A stretch of DNA of 64,000 nucleotides from DATKEJ01 sp963768715. GTDB lineage: Bacteria; Bacteroidota; Rhodothermia; Rhodothermales; DATKEJ01. The stretch is taken from contig CAVYJC010000007.1 of assembly GCA_963768715.1 (NCBI GenBank), positions 124,001-188,000 on the forward strand. Reading direction: 5' to 3'. The notes under the pieces were generated by a model. The model worked only from the letters and a program-made list of their open reading frames with translations, searched no databases and had not been told where the DNA came from. Position numbers and translations under genes: made by a program. Shown here piece after piece: positions 38,218 through 47,547 of this stretch. Every line of letters begins with the position of its first letter. The stretch's first letter is position 1.

Positions 38218-38913
38218 TCAGCGGTGCCGAAACAGGATCTCAGGATCGCGGGTCTTCGCGATGACCTCTCCACACTCGCGACACCGATAAGTAATCATCG
38301 TCGGCGTGGCGCGAACACCCATGAACAGGGCAAACCAGGCCCTCTTCCGAAACGTCGGTTGCGCCGTCACCATGTAGTGATCGATGCCGTGCCCGCACGA
38401 GCAGGTCGCGTCCAGACCAATCGGCTCCATGGCAAGAGGCGGCCTCGGTTCTTCGGGTGGAAGCGGCGGAATCGGAACGGGTTCACGGTCGAGGAAATAA
38501 CTGTCGAGCGACAGCTTCCCCGAACCCCGAATGAAGAGGATCACGAGGAGAAACAACACGAGCGCAGAAAACTCGAGCGACTGGCCCGACGTCATGAGCC
38601 CTTCAGGAAAGTGCACGAAGAAGACCGCCACGAAAAGAATCGGAATCTGGATGAGCGCCGCAATACGTGTCGCCAGGCCAAACGCCAGCATGAGCCCCCC
38701 GCCGACGTGGATCACGGCGATGAGGTGCCCGAGGAAATTGGCGCTGTCCGAGTAATTGCCGGCTGATAGAAGCGATTCCGAAAGCAGGACGGGTTTGTCG
38801 AAGAAGAGGATCCCTCGCACGAACAGGCCGATGCCAAGATAGATGCGTACGAGATCGACGAAGAGATTGGACCGATTTTCGATCCACTGGTAGAACCGGG
38901 AGAGTTGAATCAT
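38218..38913 (-). CDS. DoxX family membrane protein with C-terminal zinc-ribbon-like extension
   Basis: About 231 residues from the ATG at 38913 (a TTG 42 bp upstream is the alternative). Four membrane helices carry the DoxX pattern: RIYLGIGLFVRGILFF, HVGGGLMLAFGLATRIAAL, IPILFVAVFFVH and ALVLFLLVILFIRGSGKLSLD. A proline-rich linker leads to a cytoplasmic tail with a histidine/cysteine patch (CSCGHGIDHY) and a zinc-ribbon-like ending CRECGEV. The tail is unusual for the family and may bind metal. DoxX proteins are linked to thiol/redox metabolism. Confidence 0.8.
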   Translation of the reverse strand: MIQLSRFYQWIENRSNLFVDLVRIYLGIGLFVRGILFFDKPVLLSESLLSAGNYSDSANFLGHLIAVIHVGGGLMLAFGLATRIAALIQIPILFVAVFFVHFPEGLMTSGQSLEFSALVLFLLVILFIRGSGKLSLDSYFLDREPVPIPPLPPEEPRPPLAMEPIGLDATCSCGHGIDHYMVTAQPTFRKRAWFALFMGVRATPTMITYRCRECGEVIAKTRDPEILFRHR

Positions 38914-39096
38914 GGGCAGTACAGTCTTCCAGGCGAATTGTGGTGGTTGTGACAATAAATCAGCTCATTGTTCCTTCGCCCGACGTCGCTAAGATAACGC
39001 AATGCGGACGGGTTCGGAACATATCCCTGTTTCCGCGTTGTCACACGGAGCGCCGCATTGGATGCGGCACATTCTTTTCCGGCCCCGTCACACCCG

Positions 39097-41613
39097 ATGT
39101 CAGACCGCGAAGGTAAGTCCGAATCCGCTGCCGCCGATACTCCTCTGATGAGGCAGTATCGAAAGATCAAAGAGAAGAATCCAGGGGCGATTCTACTCTT
39201 CCGGATGGGTGATTTCTACGAAACCTTCGATGAGGACGCCGTCACGGCGAGCAATGTGCTGGGGATCACGCTCACGAAGCGGGCGAATGGTCAGGCGAGG
39301 GAGGTTCCCCTGGCGGGATTCCCCCACCACGCCCTCGACACCTACCTTCCGCGTCTCGTCCACGCAGGCTATCGGGTCGCCATCTGCGAACAGCTTGAAG
39401 ATCCGAAACACGCTAAGAAGATCGTCAAGCGCGGCGTCGTAGAAGTCGTTACACCCGGGGTCTCCTTCCGTGATCAACTCCTTGAACCGAAGCAGGCCAA
39501 GTATCTCGCCTGCGTCGCATGGGGCGAGGAAGACACGGCAGGACTCGCCTTCGTGGAAGCCTCGACCGGTGAATTCCACGTCACGGAAATCCCGGCCGCC
39601 GAGCTCGACGGACTCCTGCGAACGATCGCGCCGGCCGAGCTCCTCGGCGACAAACGCCAGCGACGTCAATTGGAAGCGCTCGACACACGCGGCACCGTGA
39701 TCACCTTCGTCGAAGAGTGGGCGTTCGGATACGACTTCGCCTACGAGACCCTCGTCAGGCACTTCGGAACCCACTCGCTCAAAGGCTTCGGCGTCGAGTC
39801 GTTTACTCCCGGCGTTATAGCCGCCGGTGTGACCCTGCACTACCTCTCTGAAACCCAGCGCGGCGCGCTGCCCCAACTGCACACCCTGCGGCGTTTTGAT
39901 AGCAACGCGTTTATGGTTCTTGATCCACAAACGCAAAAAAATCTTGAACTTACAGCCTCGATCCAGGAGGGTAAGCGGGATGGTTCGCTGCTTGGGATCC
40001 TCGATGAAACGCTGACCCCGATGGGGGGACGCCTTCTTCGGACCTGGCTGATCAGGCCGCTCAGAAGTGTCGAGAACATCTCTGATCGGCTCGACGCCGT
40101 CGAAGAGCTCAGAAACTCGCGTCGGACGCGCAGCGCTCTCCGCGACGAACTCCGCCAGGTCGGAGATCTGGAGCGGGTTGTGACGAAAATCTCGCTCGGT
40201 CGTGCCGGTCCGCGCGACGTCGTCAACCTGAAATTGTCACTGCGTCAGATTCCCCAACTGAAGAGCGCCCTTTCCGAAGCACACGCTCCCCTCCTCGCTG
40301 GAACAGCCAACGATTTGAAACTCTGCCTCGAGGTAGTCGACAGGATCGAGGCTGCCTTGTCCGACGATCCACCCGCCACCCTTTCGCAGGGTGGCGTGAT
40401 TCGTACCGGGTACGATGCCGACCTCGATGAATTGCGATCGCTCGCAGCATCGGGGCGCGACTGGGTCGCCAATCTGCAGGCGCAGGAGGCCAAACGAACC
40501 GGCATCCCTTCGCTGAAGGTGGGCTACAACAAGGTTTTCGGCTACTACCTGGAGATTACGAATGCGCACAAGGACAAGGTTCCAGACGATTACATCCGCA
40601 AGCAGACGCTCGTAAATGCAGAGCGCTATATCACGCCGGCACTCAAAGAGTACGAGGAGAAGATCCTGACCGCCGACGAGAAGATCGCACAGCTCGAGGC
40701 AGAACTGTTCCGGCAGTTGACGATGACGGTCGCCGAAGACGCCACCGACCTGCTTTCCAATGCGAGAAACCTGGCGACGCTGGACGTGATTGCGAGTCTT
40801 GCCGACGTTGCGGACCGCGACCGGTATGTTCGTCCAGACGTTCACGACGGGCTGGAGCTTGAAATCGTCGACGGCCGGCACCCCGTCGTCGAAGCTAATC
40901 TGGCGGCCGGTGAGCCGTTCATTCCGAACAGCGTGCGTCTCGATCCCGTCGATCAGCAAATCCTTGTTATAACGGGGCCGAACATGGCCGGCAAGAGCGT
41001 GGTATTGCGTCAGACGGGGCTCATCGTCCTGCTCGCTCAGATCGGCTGTTTCGTTCCCGCTGCCCGTGCTCGGATCGGTCTCGTCGACAAGATCTTCACG
41101 CGCGTCGGCGCTTCAGACAATCTGGCGTCAGGAGAGAGCACGTTCCTTGTCGAAATGAACGAAACGGCGAGCATCCTCAACAATGCATCCCCCAGATCCC
41201 TGATCCTTTTCGACGAAGTCGGTCGCGGAACAAGTACCTTCGACGGCATCTCCATCGCATGGTCGATCCTCGAATACCTGCACGAGAACAATCGGGTTGC
41301 CGCCCGCACGCTCTTCGCGACACATTACCACGAGCTGAACATGCTCGCCGATCGACTTACCCGAATCCGCAACGCACGCATTCAGGTACAGGAGCACGAT
41401 GGGAAGGTCATCTTCCTTCGTAAGCTCGTTCCCGGAGCGGCTGACCACTCCTATGGAATCGAAGTGGCCCGTATGGCAGGGCTCCCAACAGTAGTCATTC
41501 AGCGTGCGCGTGAAATCATGAAGGGTCTCGAAGACGAAAAGCTAATGGCGTCGGAGAATGGTCACGGCAGACGCGCCAACCGGCGGGGCCGACCTGCGAC
41601 CTGCGCTGGATAA
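39097..41613 (+). CDS. mutS: DNA mismatch repair protein MutS (3' end frameshifted)
   Basis: The ATG at 39097 is chosen over a TTG at 39058. Domains: mismatch-binding domain I with LLFRMGDFYETF (the conserved Phe-x-Glu), connector, lever and clamp, and the ATPase with Walker A GPNMAGKS at about residues 627-634, ST-rich GESTFLVEMNETASIL, Walker B LILFDEVGRGTSTFDG and ATHYHEL. The frame ends at RRGRPATCAG, while the +1 frame carries the normal MutS C-terminus to 41779 (separate entry). Mismatch recognition and the ATPase are intact; the dimer/tetramer tail is cut off as sequenced. Confidence 0.92.
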   Translation: MSDREGKSESAAADTPLMRQYRKIKEKNPGAILLFRMGDFYETFDEDAVTASNVLGITLTKRANGQAREVPLAGFPHHALDTYLPRLVHAGYRVAICEQLEDPKHAKKIVKRGVVEVVTPGVSFRDQLLEPKQAKYLACVAWGEEDTAGLAFVEASTGEFHVTEIPAAELDGLLRTIAPAELLGDKRQRRQLEALDTRGTVITFVEEWAFGYDFAYETLVRHFGTHSLKGFGVESFTPGVIAAGVTLHYLSETQRGALPQLHTLRRFDSNAFMVLDPQTQKNLELTASIQEGKRDGSLLGILDETLTPMGGRLLRTWLIRPLRSVENISDRLDAVEELRNSRRTRSALRDELRQVGDLERVVTKISLGRAGPRDVVNLKLSLRQIPQLKSALSEAHAPLLAGTANDLKLCLEVVDRIEAALSDDPPATLSQGGVIRTGYDADLDELRSLAASGRDWVANLQAQEAKRTGIPSLKVGYNKVFGYYLEITNAHKDKVPDDYIRKQTLVNAERYITPALKEYEEKILTADEKIAQLEAELFRQLTMTVAEDATDLLSNARNLATLDVIASLADVADRDRYVRPDVHDGLELEIVDGRHPVVEANLAAGEPFIPNSVRLDPVDQQILVITGPNMAGKSVVLRQTGLIVLLAQIGCFVPAARARIGLVDKIFTRVGASDNLASGESTFLVEMNETASILNNASPRSLILFDEVGRGTSTFDGISIAWSILEYLHENNRVAARTLFATHYHELNMLADRLTRIRNARIQVQEHDGKVIFLRKLVPGAADHSYGIEVARMAGLPTVVIQRAREIMKGLEDEKLMASENGHGRRANRRGRPATCAG

Positions 41614-41779
41614 GATCCCGGATCCGGATTTTGAACAACTCGTCATCGACCAGTCGGAGACGTACCGGAAACTGGCTTCCGAACTCGAGGCGATTGACCC
41701 GAATCGGTTGACCCCCCTCGAGGCACTCATGAAGCTGGCGCAACTGAAGGCGCTCGCGTCCGAAGTCGGTGAACGGTGA
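41546..41779 (+). other. Frameshifted C-terminal domain of MutS
   Basis: The +1 frame is open from 41546 (TAA just before) and contains DLRPALDKIPDPD and then SELEAIDPNRLTPLEALMKL, the typical helix-loop-helix that ends MutS proteins. Removing one G from the GGGG run near 41585-41588 joins it to the main frame (RRADLRPALDKIPD) and gives a protein of about 893 residues, the usual MutS length. It should not be annotated as an independent gene even though an ATG occurs at 41558. Confidence 0.85.
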
Positions 41780-42117
41780 TGTCCGTCCCGCCTGCATCTA
41801 TCGAAGATCTTCTTCCTGAGATCACCCAACACGTCGTTGCCGCAGCCGGGTCGAAACGCGAACTCGTCGAGGCGTCGGGCGTTCTTTCAACGCTTCGCAA
41901 TCAACTTATTCGTCAGATCGATGCGCTTTTGACGCATCGGAGAGAACTGCTGATGAGTGCGCTTTATCGGGTGGACGTGAGGGAATCGCTGGTCATCGAC
42001 GCGTTTCAGAACGTTCCGCTCGAAGACCTGGCCTCGAGACTGGCCGATTTGATCATCGAACGTCAGGTCGAGAAGGTCCGCTCCCGCCGCGCCTTCCGTG
42101 ACAATACTTCTGAGTAG
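41779..42117 (+). CDS. Small protein of unknown function downstream of mutS
   Basis: 112 residues, start ATG overlapping the mutS tail stop (TGATG), so translation is probably coupled to MutS. The sequence is mostly helical and charged, with SIEDLLPEITQHVVAA and a C-terminal LADLIIERQVEKVRSRRAF. No cysteines or obvious catalytic residues, no signal or membrane helix. I do not recognise the family. Confidence 0.65.
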   Translation: MSVPPASIEDLLPEITQHVVAAAGSKRELVEASGVLSTLRNQLIRQIDALLTHRRELLMSALYRVDVRESLVIDAFQNVPLEDLASRLADLIIERQVEKVRSRRAFRDNTSE

Positions 42118-42120
42118 CAA

Positions 42121-42585
42121 ATGGCCCTGATCGTACTTCTGTTCATTGTCCTCCCTTTCGTGGAATTGACCCTCCTTCTCCGCATTGGATCGGAGATCGG
42201 GGCCTTGAATACCATTGGAATCGTGATTGCCACCGGCGTCATTGGAGGGTATCTGGCCAAGCGGGAAGGTATTGCCGTGTGGCGGCGATTTCAGGCGAAG
42301 CTGGCTCAGGGAGCCCCGCCGAACGACGAGCTTCTCGACGGCGTGATCGTACTCGCCTCAGGTGCGCTGCTCATCACACCGGGCGTCATTACCGATGCCA
42401 TGGGGCTGCTTGGACTGTTTCCTCCGACGCGAATGCTGATCAAGAATCAGCTGCGTAAACGGGTTTCGCTGTATTCGACGATGGGAGCAGGCGACCGATT
42501 TCCTCCGGACGCACCTCCTTCCAACAATGAGGAGAAGGTTGACATCACTCGGATCGTCGAACGCCGGACCGGACAAGCGAAGTGA
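42121..42585 (+). CDS. fxsA: FxsA family membrane protein
   Basis: 154 residues beginning LLFIVLPFVELTLLLRIG, then GYLAKREGIAVWRRFQ and VLASGALLITPGVITDAMG, the three conserved blocks of FxsA, with a hydrophilic C-terminal tail. E. coli FxsA counters F-exclusion of phage T7; the general function is unknown. It begins four bases after the preceding gene and ends 9 bp from the convergent yigZ. Confidence 0.85.
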   Translation: MALIVLLFIVLPFVELTLLLRIGSEIGALNTIGIVIATGVIGGYLAKREGIAVWRRFQAKLAQGAPPNDELLDGVIVLASGALLITPGVITDAMGLLGLFPPTRMLIKNQLRKRVSLYSTMGAGDRFPPDAPPSNNEEKVDITRIVERRTGQAK

Positions 42586-42594
42586 GTCCCTGAA

Positions 42595-43206
42595 TCAGGT
42601 CTGTCGCGCGCTGCCCCTGCCGCTCAGCTCCTCGACAAAAGCTGCCGCAAAGGCATCGACGGTCGACAGCGGTACTTCGATTTCCAGAATCGTGCCGTCG
42701 CCGTAATTCGACGAGATGATCCTCGCTTCGAATCGATCCAACAGTCGCATTACGGGCGCGGTGTCATCGTAGTCAAACGAAACCTCGAACGCACCGTACA
42801 GTTGCCGGATCAGTCGTCGACCCGAATTGAGCACAGCTTCGGCTGCATCACCGTAGGCGCGAATCAATCCCCCCGTTCCGAGCTTCGTCCCGCCGAAATA
42901 GCGTGTCACCACGACGAGAACGTCACTCAATCCACTCGATTCGATCTGCCTGAGAATCGGCGCACCGGCCGAGCCGGAAGGCTCTCCGTCGTCGGACGAG
43001 CGATAAGGATCGCCTGTTAATCCGAGCCGGTAGGCGAAACAGTGGTGGGTCGCGTCGTGATAGGTCTTTCGTATGACGCCTAACCGGCGATCCGCCGCTT
43101 CCGGTGAGCTGACGGGAATGGCATCCGCAATGAAGCGGGATCCCTTGATCTTTGGGATTTCAGCGTGACATGAGCGGGCCAGCGTCTCGTAGCGATCTAC
43201 TGCCAC
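42595..43206 (-). CDS. yigZ: YigZ/IMPACT family protein
   Basis: 203 residues: an N-terminal IMPACT domain with IKGSRFIADA, THHCFAYRLG, DDGEPSGSAGAPIL and VVVTRYFGGTKLGTGGL, and a C-terminal ferredoxin-like DUF1949 domain (VSFDYDDTAPVMRLLD). Members bind nucleic acid or act on dipeptides in different species; the cellular role is uncertain. It is the last gene of the minus-strand envelope operon, four bases after exbD. Confidence 0.88.
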   Translation of the reverse strand: MAVDRYETLARSCHAEIPKIKGSRFIADAIPVSSPEAADRRLGVIRKTYHDATHHCFAYRLGLTGDPYRSSDDGEPSGSAGAPILRQIESSGLSDVLVVVTRYFGGTKLGTGGLIRAYGDAAEAVLNSGRRLIRQLYGAFEVSFDYDDTAPVMRLLDRFEARIISSNYGDGTILEIEVPLSTVDAFAAAFVEELSGRGSARQT

Positions 43207-43210
43207 GACG

Positions 43211-43618
43211 TTACCTGAACCGCTCTCTCTCCGTGGCCATCAAGATCCGCAAATTCAATGCCTTAGCGATATTTGCCACGACGGCAAATTGACCGATCGA
43301 TGCTTTTTCGTCGGCCCGCATCAGGAGGGCGCTTTTGGTGCCTGCCGAGTTTCTGATCGCCGTGAGAAGGCCGTCACGCGTAACGGGAGACTGATCCACG
43401 AAATAGGTGCCTTCCTCGGTCAGCGTGACGGTGACGTACTGATCATCGGTCGTCACCCCCGTCTCGGTTTTCGGCAGGGTTACCTGGATTCCGAACTGTG
43501 TGACGAACGAAGAGGTCAGAATGAAGAAGACAAGCAGGAGCAGAATAATATCGGCCAGCCCGGCGAGGCTGAACGTGCTCAACGGCTTTTCTTCGGGGGA
43601 AAAATCAAAAGTGGCCAT
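43211..43618 (-). CDS. exbD: Biopolymer transport protein ExbD/TolR
   Basis: 135 residues with a short cytoplasmic N-terminus, one membrane helix carrying the essential proton-relay aspartate (GLADIILLLLVFFILTSS), and a periplasmic ExbD/TolR domain ending RILMATERERF. It partners with ExbB (19 bp upstream) to form a proton-driven motor that energises TonB or a Tol-like system across the envelope. A tonB homologue is at 55.2-55.9 kb. Confidence 0.9.
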   Translation of the reverse strand: MATFDFSPEEKPLSTFSLAGLADIILLLLVFFILTSSFVTQFGIQVTLPKTETGVTTDDQYVTVTLTEEGTYFVDQSPVTRDGLLTAIRNSAGTKSALLMRADEKASIGQFAVVANIAKALNLRILMATERERFR

Positions 43619-43637
43619 CTGCTCCGCAGCGTTTATA

Positions 43638-44387
43638 TCATTGGAAGAGGCTGTCGGGAGCGGATGCGCTCCGGGAGTCGGCGGCTACCGGTTCCTGCAG
43701 CAGATCGAGGAAATCTGTCGCCGTTTGCTCCATCTCATTGATGACCTTGCTGATCCGAGTCAGGAGGTAATTGTAGGCGAAGAATGCCACAATCCCGACC
43801 ACGAGTCCGAACGCCGTCGTCACAAGCGCTTCCCAGATGCCCCCGGCCAGCACGCTGGGATTGACATTTCCCTGCAGATTCTGGATCTGCTGGAACGCGC
43901 GAATCATTCCGGTGACGGTGCCGAGAAATCCAAGCATGGGCGCCACGCCGGCGATGGTCGCGAGGTGGTCGGTACGCTTCTGAAGTTGGAACGCCTCGTA
44001 CTTCCCGGCCGCCTGGATGGCCTCCGAAATTTCAGTAATGCGGCGACCAAGTCGCTCGAGACCCTTGATGAGGATCCTGCTGATCGGCGTATCCTGCGCT
44101 TCGCAATAAGCGATCGCACCGCTCACGTCGCCGTCCTGGACATAGACGCGAACGCGTTCCCAACGCGTTCCCTGATGCGCACGGCGCACGGTCAAAACCC
44201 TTTCGACGAAGAGATAAACCGTGACGACGGACAGAATCGCTATCGGCAGCATCACCCATCCCCCCTTAATGAGGATCTCGAACATCGACATCGAATCGTT
44301 GGATGCTGCCGCCGCGAGCGAGTCGACGGCCGAATTGAGCGTATCCTGCGGCATCTGGAGGCCGCCTAGCATGGTCATCATCTGCAT
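43638..44387 (-). CDS. exbB: MotA/TolQ/ExbB proton channel protein
   Basis: 249 residues with three membrane helices: GWVMLPIAILSVVTVYLFVE, ATIAGVAPMLGFLGTVTGMI and LVTTAFGLVVGIVAFFAYNYL. The last two carry the conserved G-LGTVTGM and TTAFGLVVGI motifs of the ExbB/TolQ pore. It forms a pentamer around ExbD and converts proton flow to mechanical work. A second in-frame ATG lies 9 bases after the first. Confidence 0.9.
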   Translation of the reverse strand: MQMMTMLGGLQMPQDTLNSAVDSLAAAASNDSMSMFEILIKGGWVMLPIAILSVVTVYLFVERVLTVRRAHQGTRWERVRVYVQDGDVSGAIAYCEAQDTPISRILIKGLERLGRRITEISEAIQAAGKYEAFQLQKRTDHLATIAGVAPMLGFLGTVTGMIRAFQQIQNLQGNVNPSVLAGGIWEALVTTAFGLVVGIVAFFAYNYLLTRISKVINEMEQTATDFLDLLQEPVAADSRSASAPDSLFQ

Positions 44388-44434
44388 TTATTCAGTTAAG
44401 AACACCCCTGCACTCATGCCTGGCGCTGTCGCTG

Positions 44435-45749
44435 TCAGTTAACACGCGTGATCCACGCGTCAGGCGCCTCTGGTGGAACGATGTCGTGATTGTTCAATGC
44501 GTCGGCTTCACTGCCGTACGTTCCGATGCCGACGCGGAAAGCCGGCTGGCCGCGCACCGTTGCCTCGTATACGTTCGCCTCTAGCCCCGCACCACGCAAT
44601 TTCTCCGATCGATTCTCCGCCTCTGACCTGGAAGGATAAGACGCCACGATCCAGGCATAAACCGAGCCCGACGGCATCGCTGGTGGCGACGAAGCAGTCT
44701 CAGGCGTCGAAGTCTCGGACTTAGCCGCCTCGGGCTGGACAGCAACCGGTTCCGACGGAACTTCCTCCGCAGGTTCTGCAGCCGGCTCGACAGGCTTTGA
44801 AATCTCCTCAATGGATTTTGCCTCGACCTCTGTCTCCTGTTCGGCGGCAGGCTCACTCGCCGTTTCAGCAGGCGCGGCGTCCGTTTCCATCCCGGTCGCC
44901 TCGTGGCCGGAACCCTGATTCTCTTCGGCCGCCATGTCGGGGGCCTCAGGAGCGGATGGTTCCGCCTGGGAAGCACGCGCCGAAACAGCCTCCGCTGCAG
45001 GTCGCTGACTGCCAGTCGTACCGGAGGTCTCCATCACGTGTTGGTCAATGTCCGGTTCCTCTCCACCGCCGCCGAAAATCAGCCAAGTGCCAACACCGAC
45101 AACCACCACGCCAATCGCGATGAGAAGGGGTGCTCTGGACTTGCGTCTCTTTTGTCCTGCGGTGTGAATCGGCTGAACGGGTCGCGTCGACACAATAGAG
45201 CCCATATCCGGGATCTCGTCCGCGGCATGTGACGTCGGCGTACGTCGATGCGAAGACCGCCTCTCGCCCGACGGGCCGCGAAATTTCGAAGCCTTCGGAG
45301 GCGGCGGCGACTTGAACGTGTAGTCATTCTCGTCCCCGAAGACCTGCTCACTCTCGGTCGCGGTTTCCCGCATGGCAGGTTGCGCTTCGCTGACTTGCCG
45401 TTCGGCCGGCTCCGTGGTCGTCTTCCGATACGTCGGCTCCGTCTCCGGCGACGACCTCGACTCCTGGCAGCGCGCGACTATCATCGAGTTCGACAGACTC
45501 CCCGGTCGGCGTTAAGGCAACCGGCTTCATGTCACTGAACTCTTGGTTGATCTGGTTCGCAAACTCCGGAGCAGCCTCAAACGTGACACGTCCGTCAACC
45601 GAACGGAAAGTACCGAGTCCCTGTATTTCGGCTTCGCCGATCGTATCCAGCGCTGCACGAACCCGAATCAGGATGGATGAAATCACCTCTTCCGCCTGCT
45701 CAGGCGGAAGATTCATCCTTTTGGCTATTTCTTGAACAAGTGAATGCAT
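44435..45749 (-). pseudogene. HU-like domain plus SPOR domain protein, split by a +1 frameshift
   Basis: The ATG at 45749 begins an HU/CCDC81-type domain (MHSLVQEIAKRMNLPPEQA, AEIQGLGTFR) that ends in an out-of-frame tail at 45348. The +1 frame carries one membrane helix (PLLIAIGVVVVGVGTWLIF), an acidic Glu/Ala/Pro-rich periplasmic linker and a C-terminal SPOR domain (VYAWIVASYPSRSEAENR, FRVGIGTYGSEADALN) that binds denuded peptidoglycan. HU-CCDC81/SPOR fusions are a known Bacteroidota architecture, so one extra base between about 45410 and 45510 most likely splits one gene of about 437 residues. Confidence 0.8.
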
Positions 45750-45769
45750 GTCTAAGCCTCACTCAAAGG

Positions 45770-47539
45770 CTACCAGCGAAGGCGAACACCGCCCAATGTA
45801 ACCCAGTCGGCTACAGGATAGCCAACCCAACGCTCAAACGTATTCGCCGTCATGGTCTGGACGCGACCGAAAAATCCAATCCCGTTCTCGAAGTAGTAGC
45901 TTGCCAGGAACGCCGTGTCGACGTAGCCGGAAAGTACAGCGCCGCCGGTGTAATCGACGTTGCGGCTACCGACAAATTTGCCGTCGAGCTGAAGGAGCGC
46001 GCGATCCCCTGCAAATGCATACGACGCTCGCATCCCTCCTTCGAATCCGGGATAGTTTGGCACATCCTGATCATTGTCAAGCTTTGCGCTCTGCCAGCGT
46101 CCCGTCAGCGTCGCCGAGAATCGCCCAGGCAGCGTGACGCCGATATCGCCGCCGGCGAAAAGAATGTCCGCGTCCGCGTAGCGAACGTCGAAGAATCCAT
46201 TTCCAAAAATTGGCGAGCTCGAGCTCACGTAATACATAAAGTTCTCGTACGTCGTAATGCCGGCGCGAGCGGCCACGCGAAAGGGTCCGTTGTACAGAAC
46301 GACTCCACTCTCGACGTTGACGATGCTCAGCTCGGGCAGCGACATCGCTCCATCGATCAGGAAGGGATTCGCCTCGAACATCCCCTCCTGGTCGCGGAAG
46401 TTCACGATAGGCGTGTTCTTGACGTAAAACTCCGCTCCCGAACCGATTGAGCTGAGGTACGAAATACGGGGCGCCACATATAGCTTTGATGAACCGGATG
46501 GAGGCGGCGCGGCCGACGCGTCCTGCGACAGTGTGTATCCGTGCACTTCCGCACCGAATCGCAGCATACCGCGATCGCCCATGTTGATTCTGAATTCCCC
46601 ACCGCCCTGGAAGGTGGCCACGTCGAGCGTCAGGTCGGGCATTTGTTGGAGATCTCCGCTGCCGGACTGGCTGTTGATCCAGAGCTTCCCGTCAAGCAGG
46701 AGCGCGCGCGGACCGCGCTTCAGCTTCGCATCGCCTGCGACCGTCACCTGACTGCCATCAATCGACGCATTCGTAGGAATGCCTGTCCGGGTCGTTTCAA
46801 ACGTGTTCGTTCGATACGCAGCTGAAAGATGGACGGGCAGACTGGACGCCGATCCCGTCGCTACCCAAACGCGCCCTCCCAGCCCCTGGCCCGTACGTTG
46901 AGGCGAGGCAAAAGGCATCGTGTCGCCGCGCGCACCGTAGAGATCCAAATCCCTGTAAAATCCTGAGAACTCCAATCCAGCCGTCGTCGCTCCGGCGCGG
47001 TAACTCAGGCCTGCCAACCCGTCGTAGTTTTGCCTGGGAGCCTCTGTGCCAAGGGTGTCGTCGAACGGCTTGAATTTGTCGAGTCCATCGTGAAATGCGT
47101 CTCCATAGACGACGACGTTGGAACCGACGTCGAAGGCCGCCTGCGCATGAACCTCACGGCTGAGGTATCTGCCAATCCCGAGCGACAGCTCGCCACGATG
47201 GGGATGCTGGCCAACGGAAATCGTTGGCGGCGGGGACGCCGGCTGAATGAGCGACGAACCGGGAAGATCGGCCGAAGCCTGCTTGTAGTCCTCTGTCCAC
47301 GGACGCCATCCTCTGGGCACCTCATAAATCCTTGGGGGTGGATTGAATCCGCTGAGGGGCTGCCGTCGAAGCGACGGAAAGGTGATCTCGAGATTGCCTA
47401 GAATCTCCAACTCCCTGGGCGCAAGGTCCGGCAAAAGGGTGTCGCGATCGGCCTGCGCCAGCGCCGAGGCGACTGGCAGCATCACAGCCAGGAGCAATCC
47501 AACCACGGCGAAACGAATCATATTTGCCTTCGAACCCAT
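45770..47539 (-). CDS. Outer membrane beta-barrel protein
   Basis: 589 residues with an ATG preceded by an ideal GGAGG, a signal peptide (FAVVGLLLAVMLPVASALA) and a long series of alternating amphipathic strands typical of an outer membrane barrel (for example TTAGLEFSGFYRDLDLY, RVAARAGITTYENFMYYV), ending with a terminal strand VTLGGVRLRW. A proline-rich region follows the signal. There is no plug domain or TonB box seen, so it is not an ordinary TonB-dependent receptor. It sits between the TPR protein and HU/SPOR-exbBD, so it is probably part of an energised envelope complex (inference). Confidence 0.75.
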   Translation of the reverse strand: MGSKANMIRFAVVGLLLAVMLPVASALAQADRDTLLPDLAPRELEILGNLEITFPSLRRQPLSGFNPPPRIYEVPRGWRPWTEDYKQASADLPGSSLIQPASPPPTISVGQHPHRGELSLGIGRYLSREVHAQAAFDVGSNVVVYGDAFHDGLDKFKPFDDTLGTEAPRQNYDGLAGLSYRAGATTAGLEFSGFYRDLDLYGARGDTMPFASPQRTGQGLGGRVWVATGSASSLPVHLSAAYRTNTFETTRTGIPTNASIDGSQVTVAGDAKLKRGPRALLLDGKLWINSQSGSGDLQQMPDLTLDVATFQGGGEFRINMGDRGMLRFGAEVHGYTLSQDASAAPPPSGSSKLYVAPRISYLSSIGSGAEFYVKNTPIVNFRDQEGMFEANPFLIDGAMSLPELSIVNVESGVVLYNGPFRVAARAGITTYENFMYYVSSSSPIFGNGFFDVRYADADILFAGGDIGVTLPGRFSATLTGRWQSAKLDNDQDVPNYPGFEGGMRASYAFAGDRALLQLDGKFVGSRNVDYTGGAVLSGYVDTAFLASYYFENGIGFFGRVQTMTANTFERWVGYPVADWVTLGGVRLRW

Positions 47540-47547
47540 ACTTCCTC

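Noticed and set aside
41558..41779. Independent 73-residue gene after mutS
   Set aside because: Its sequence is the ordinary MutS C-terminal domain in the +1 frame, so it is part of mutS.
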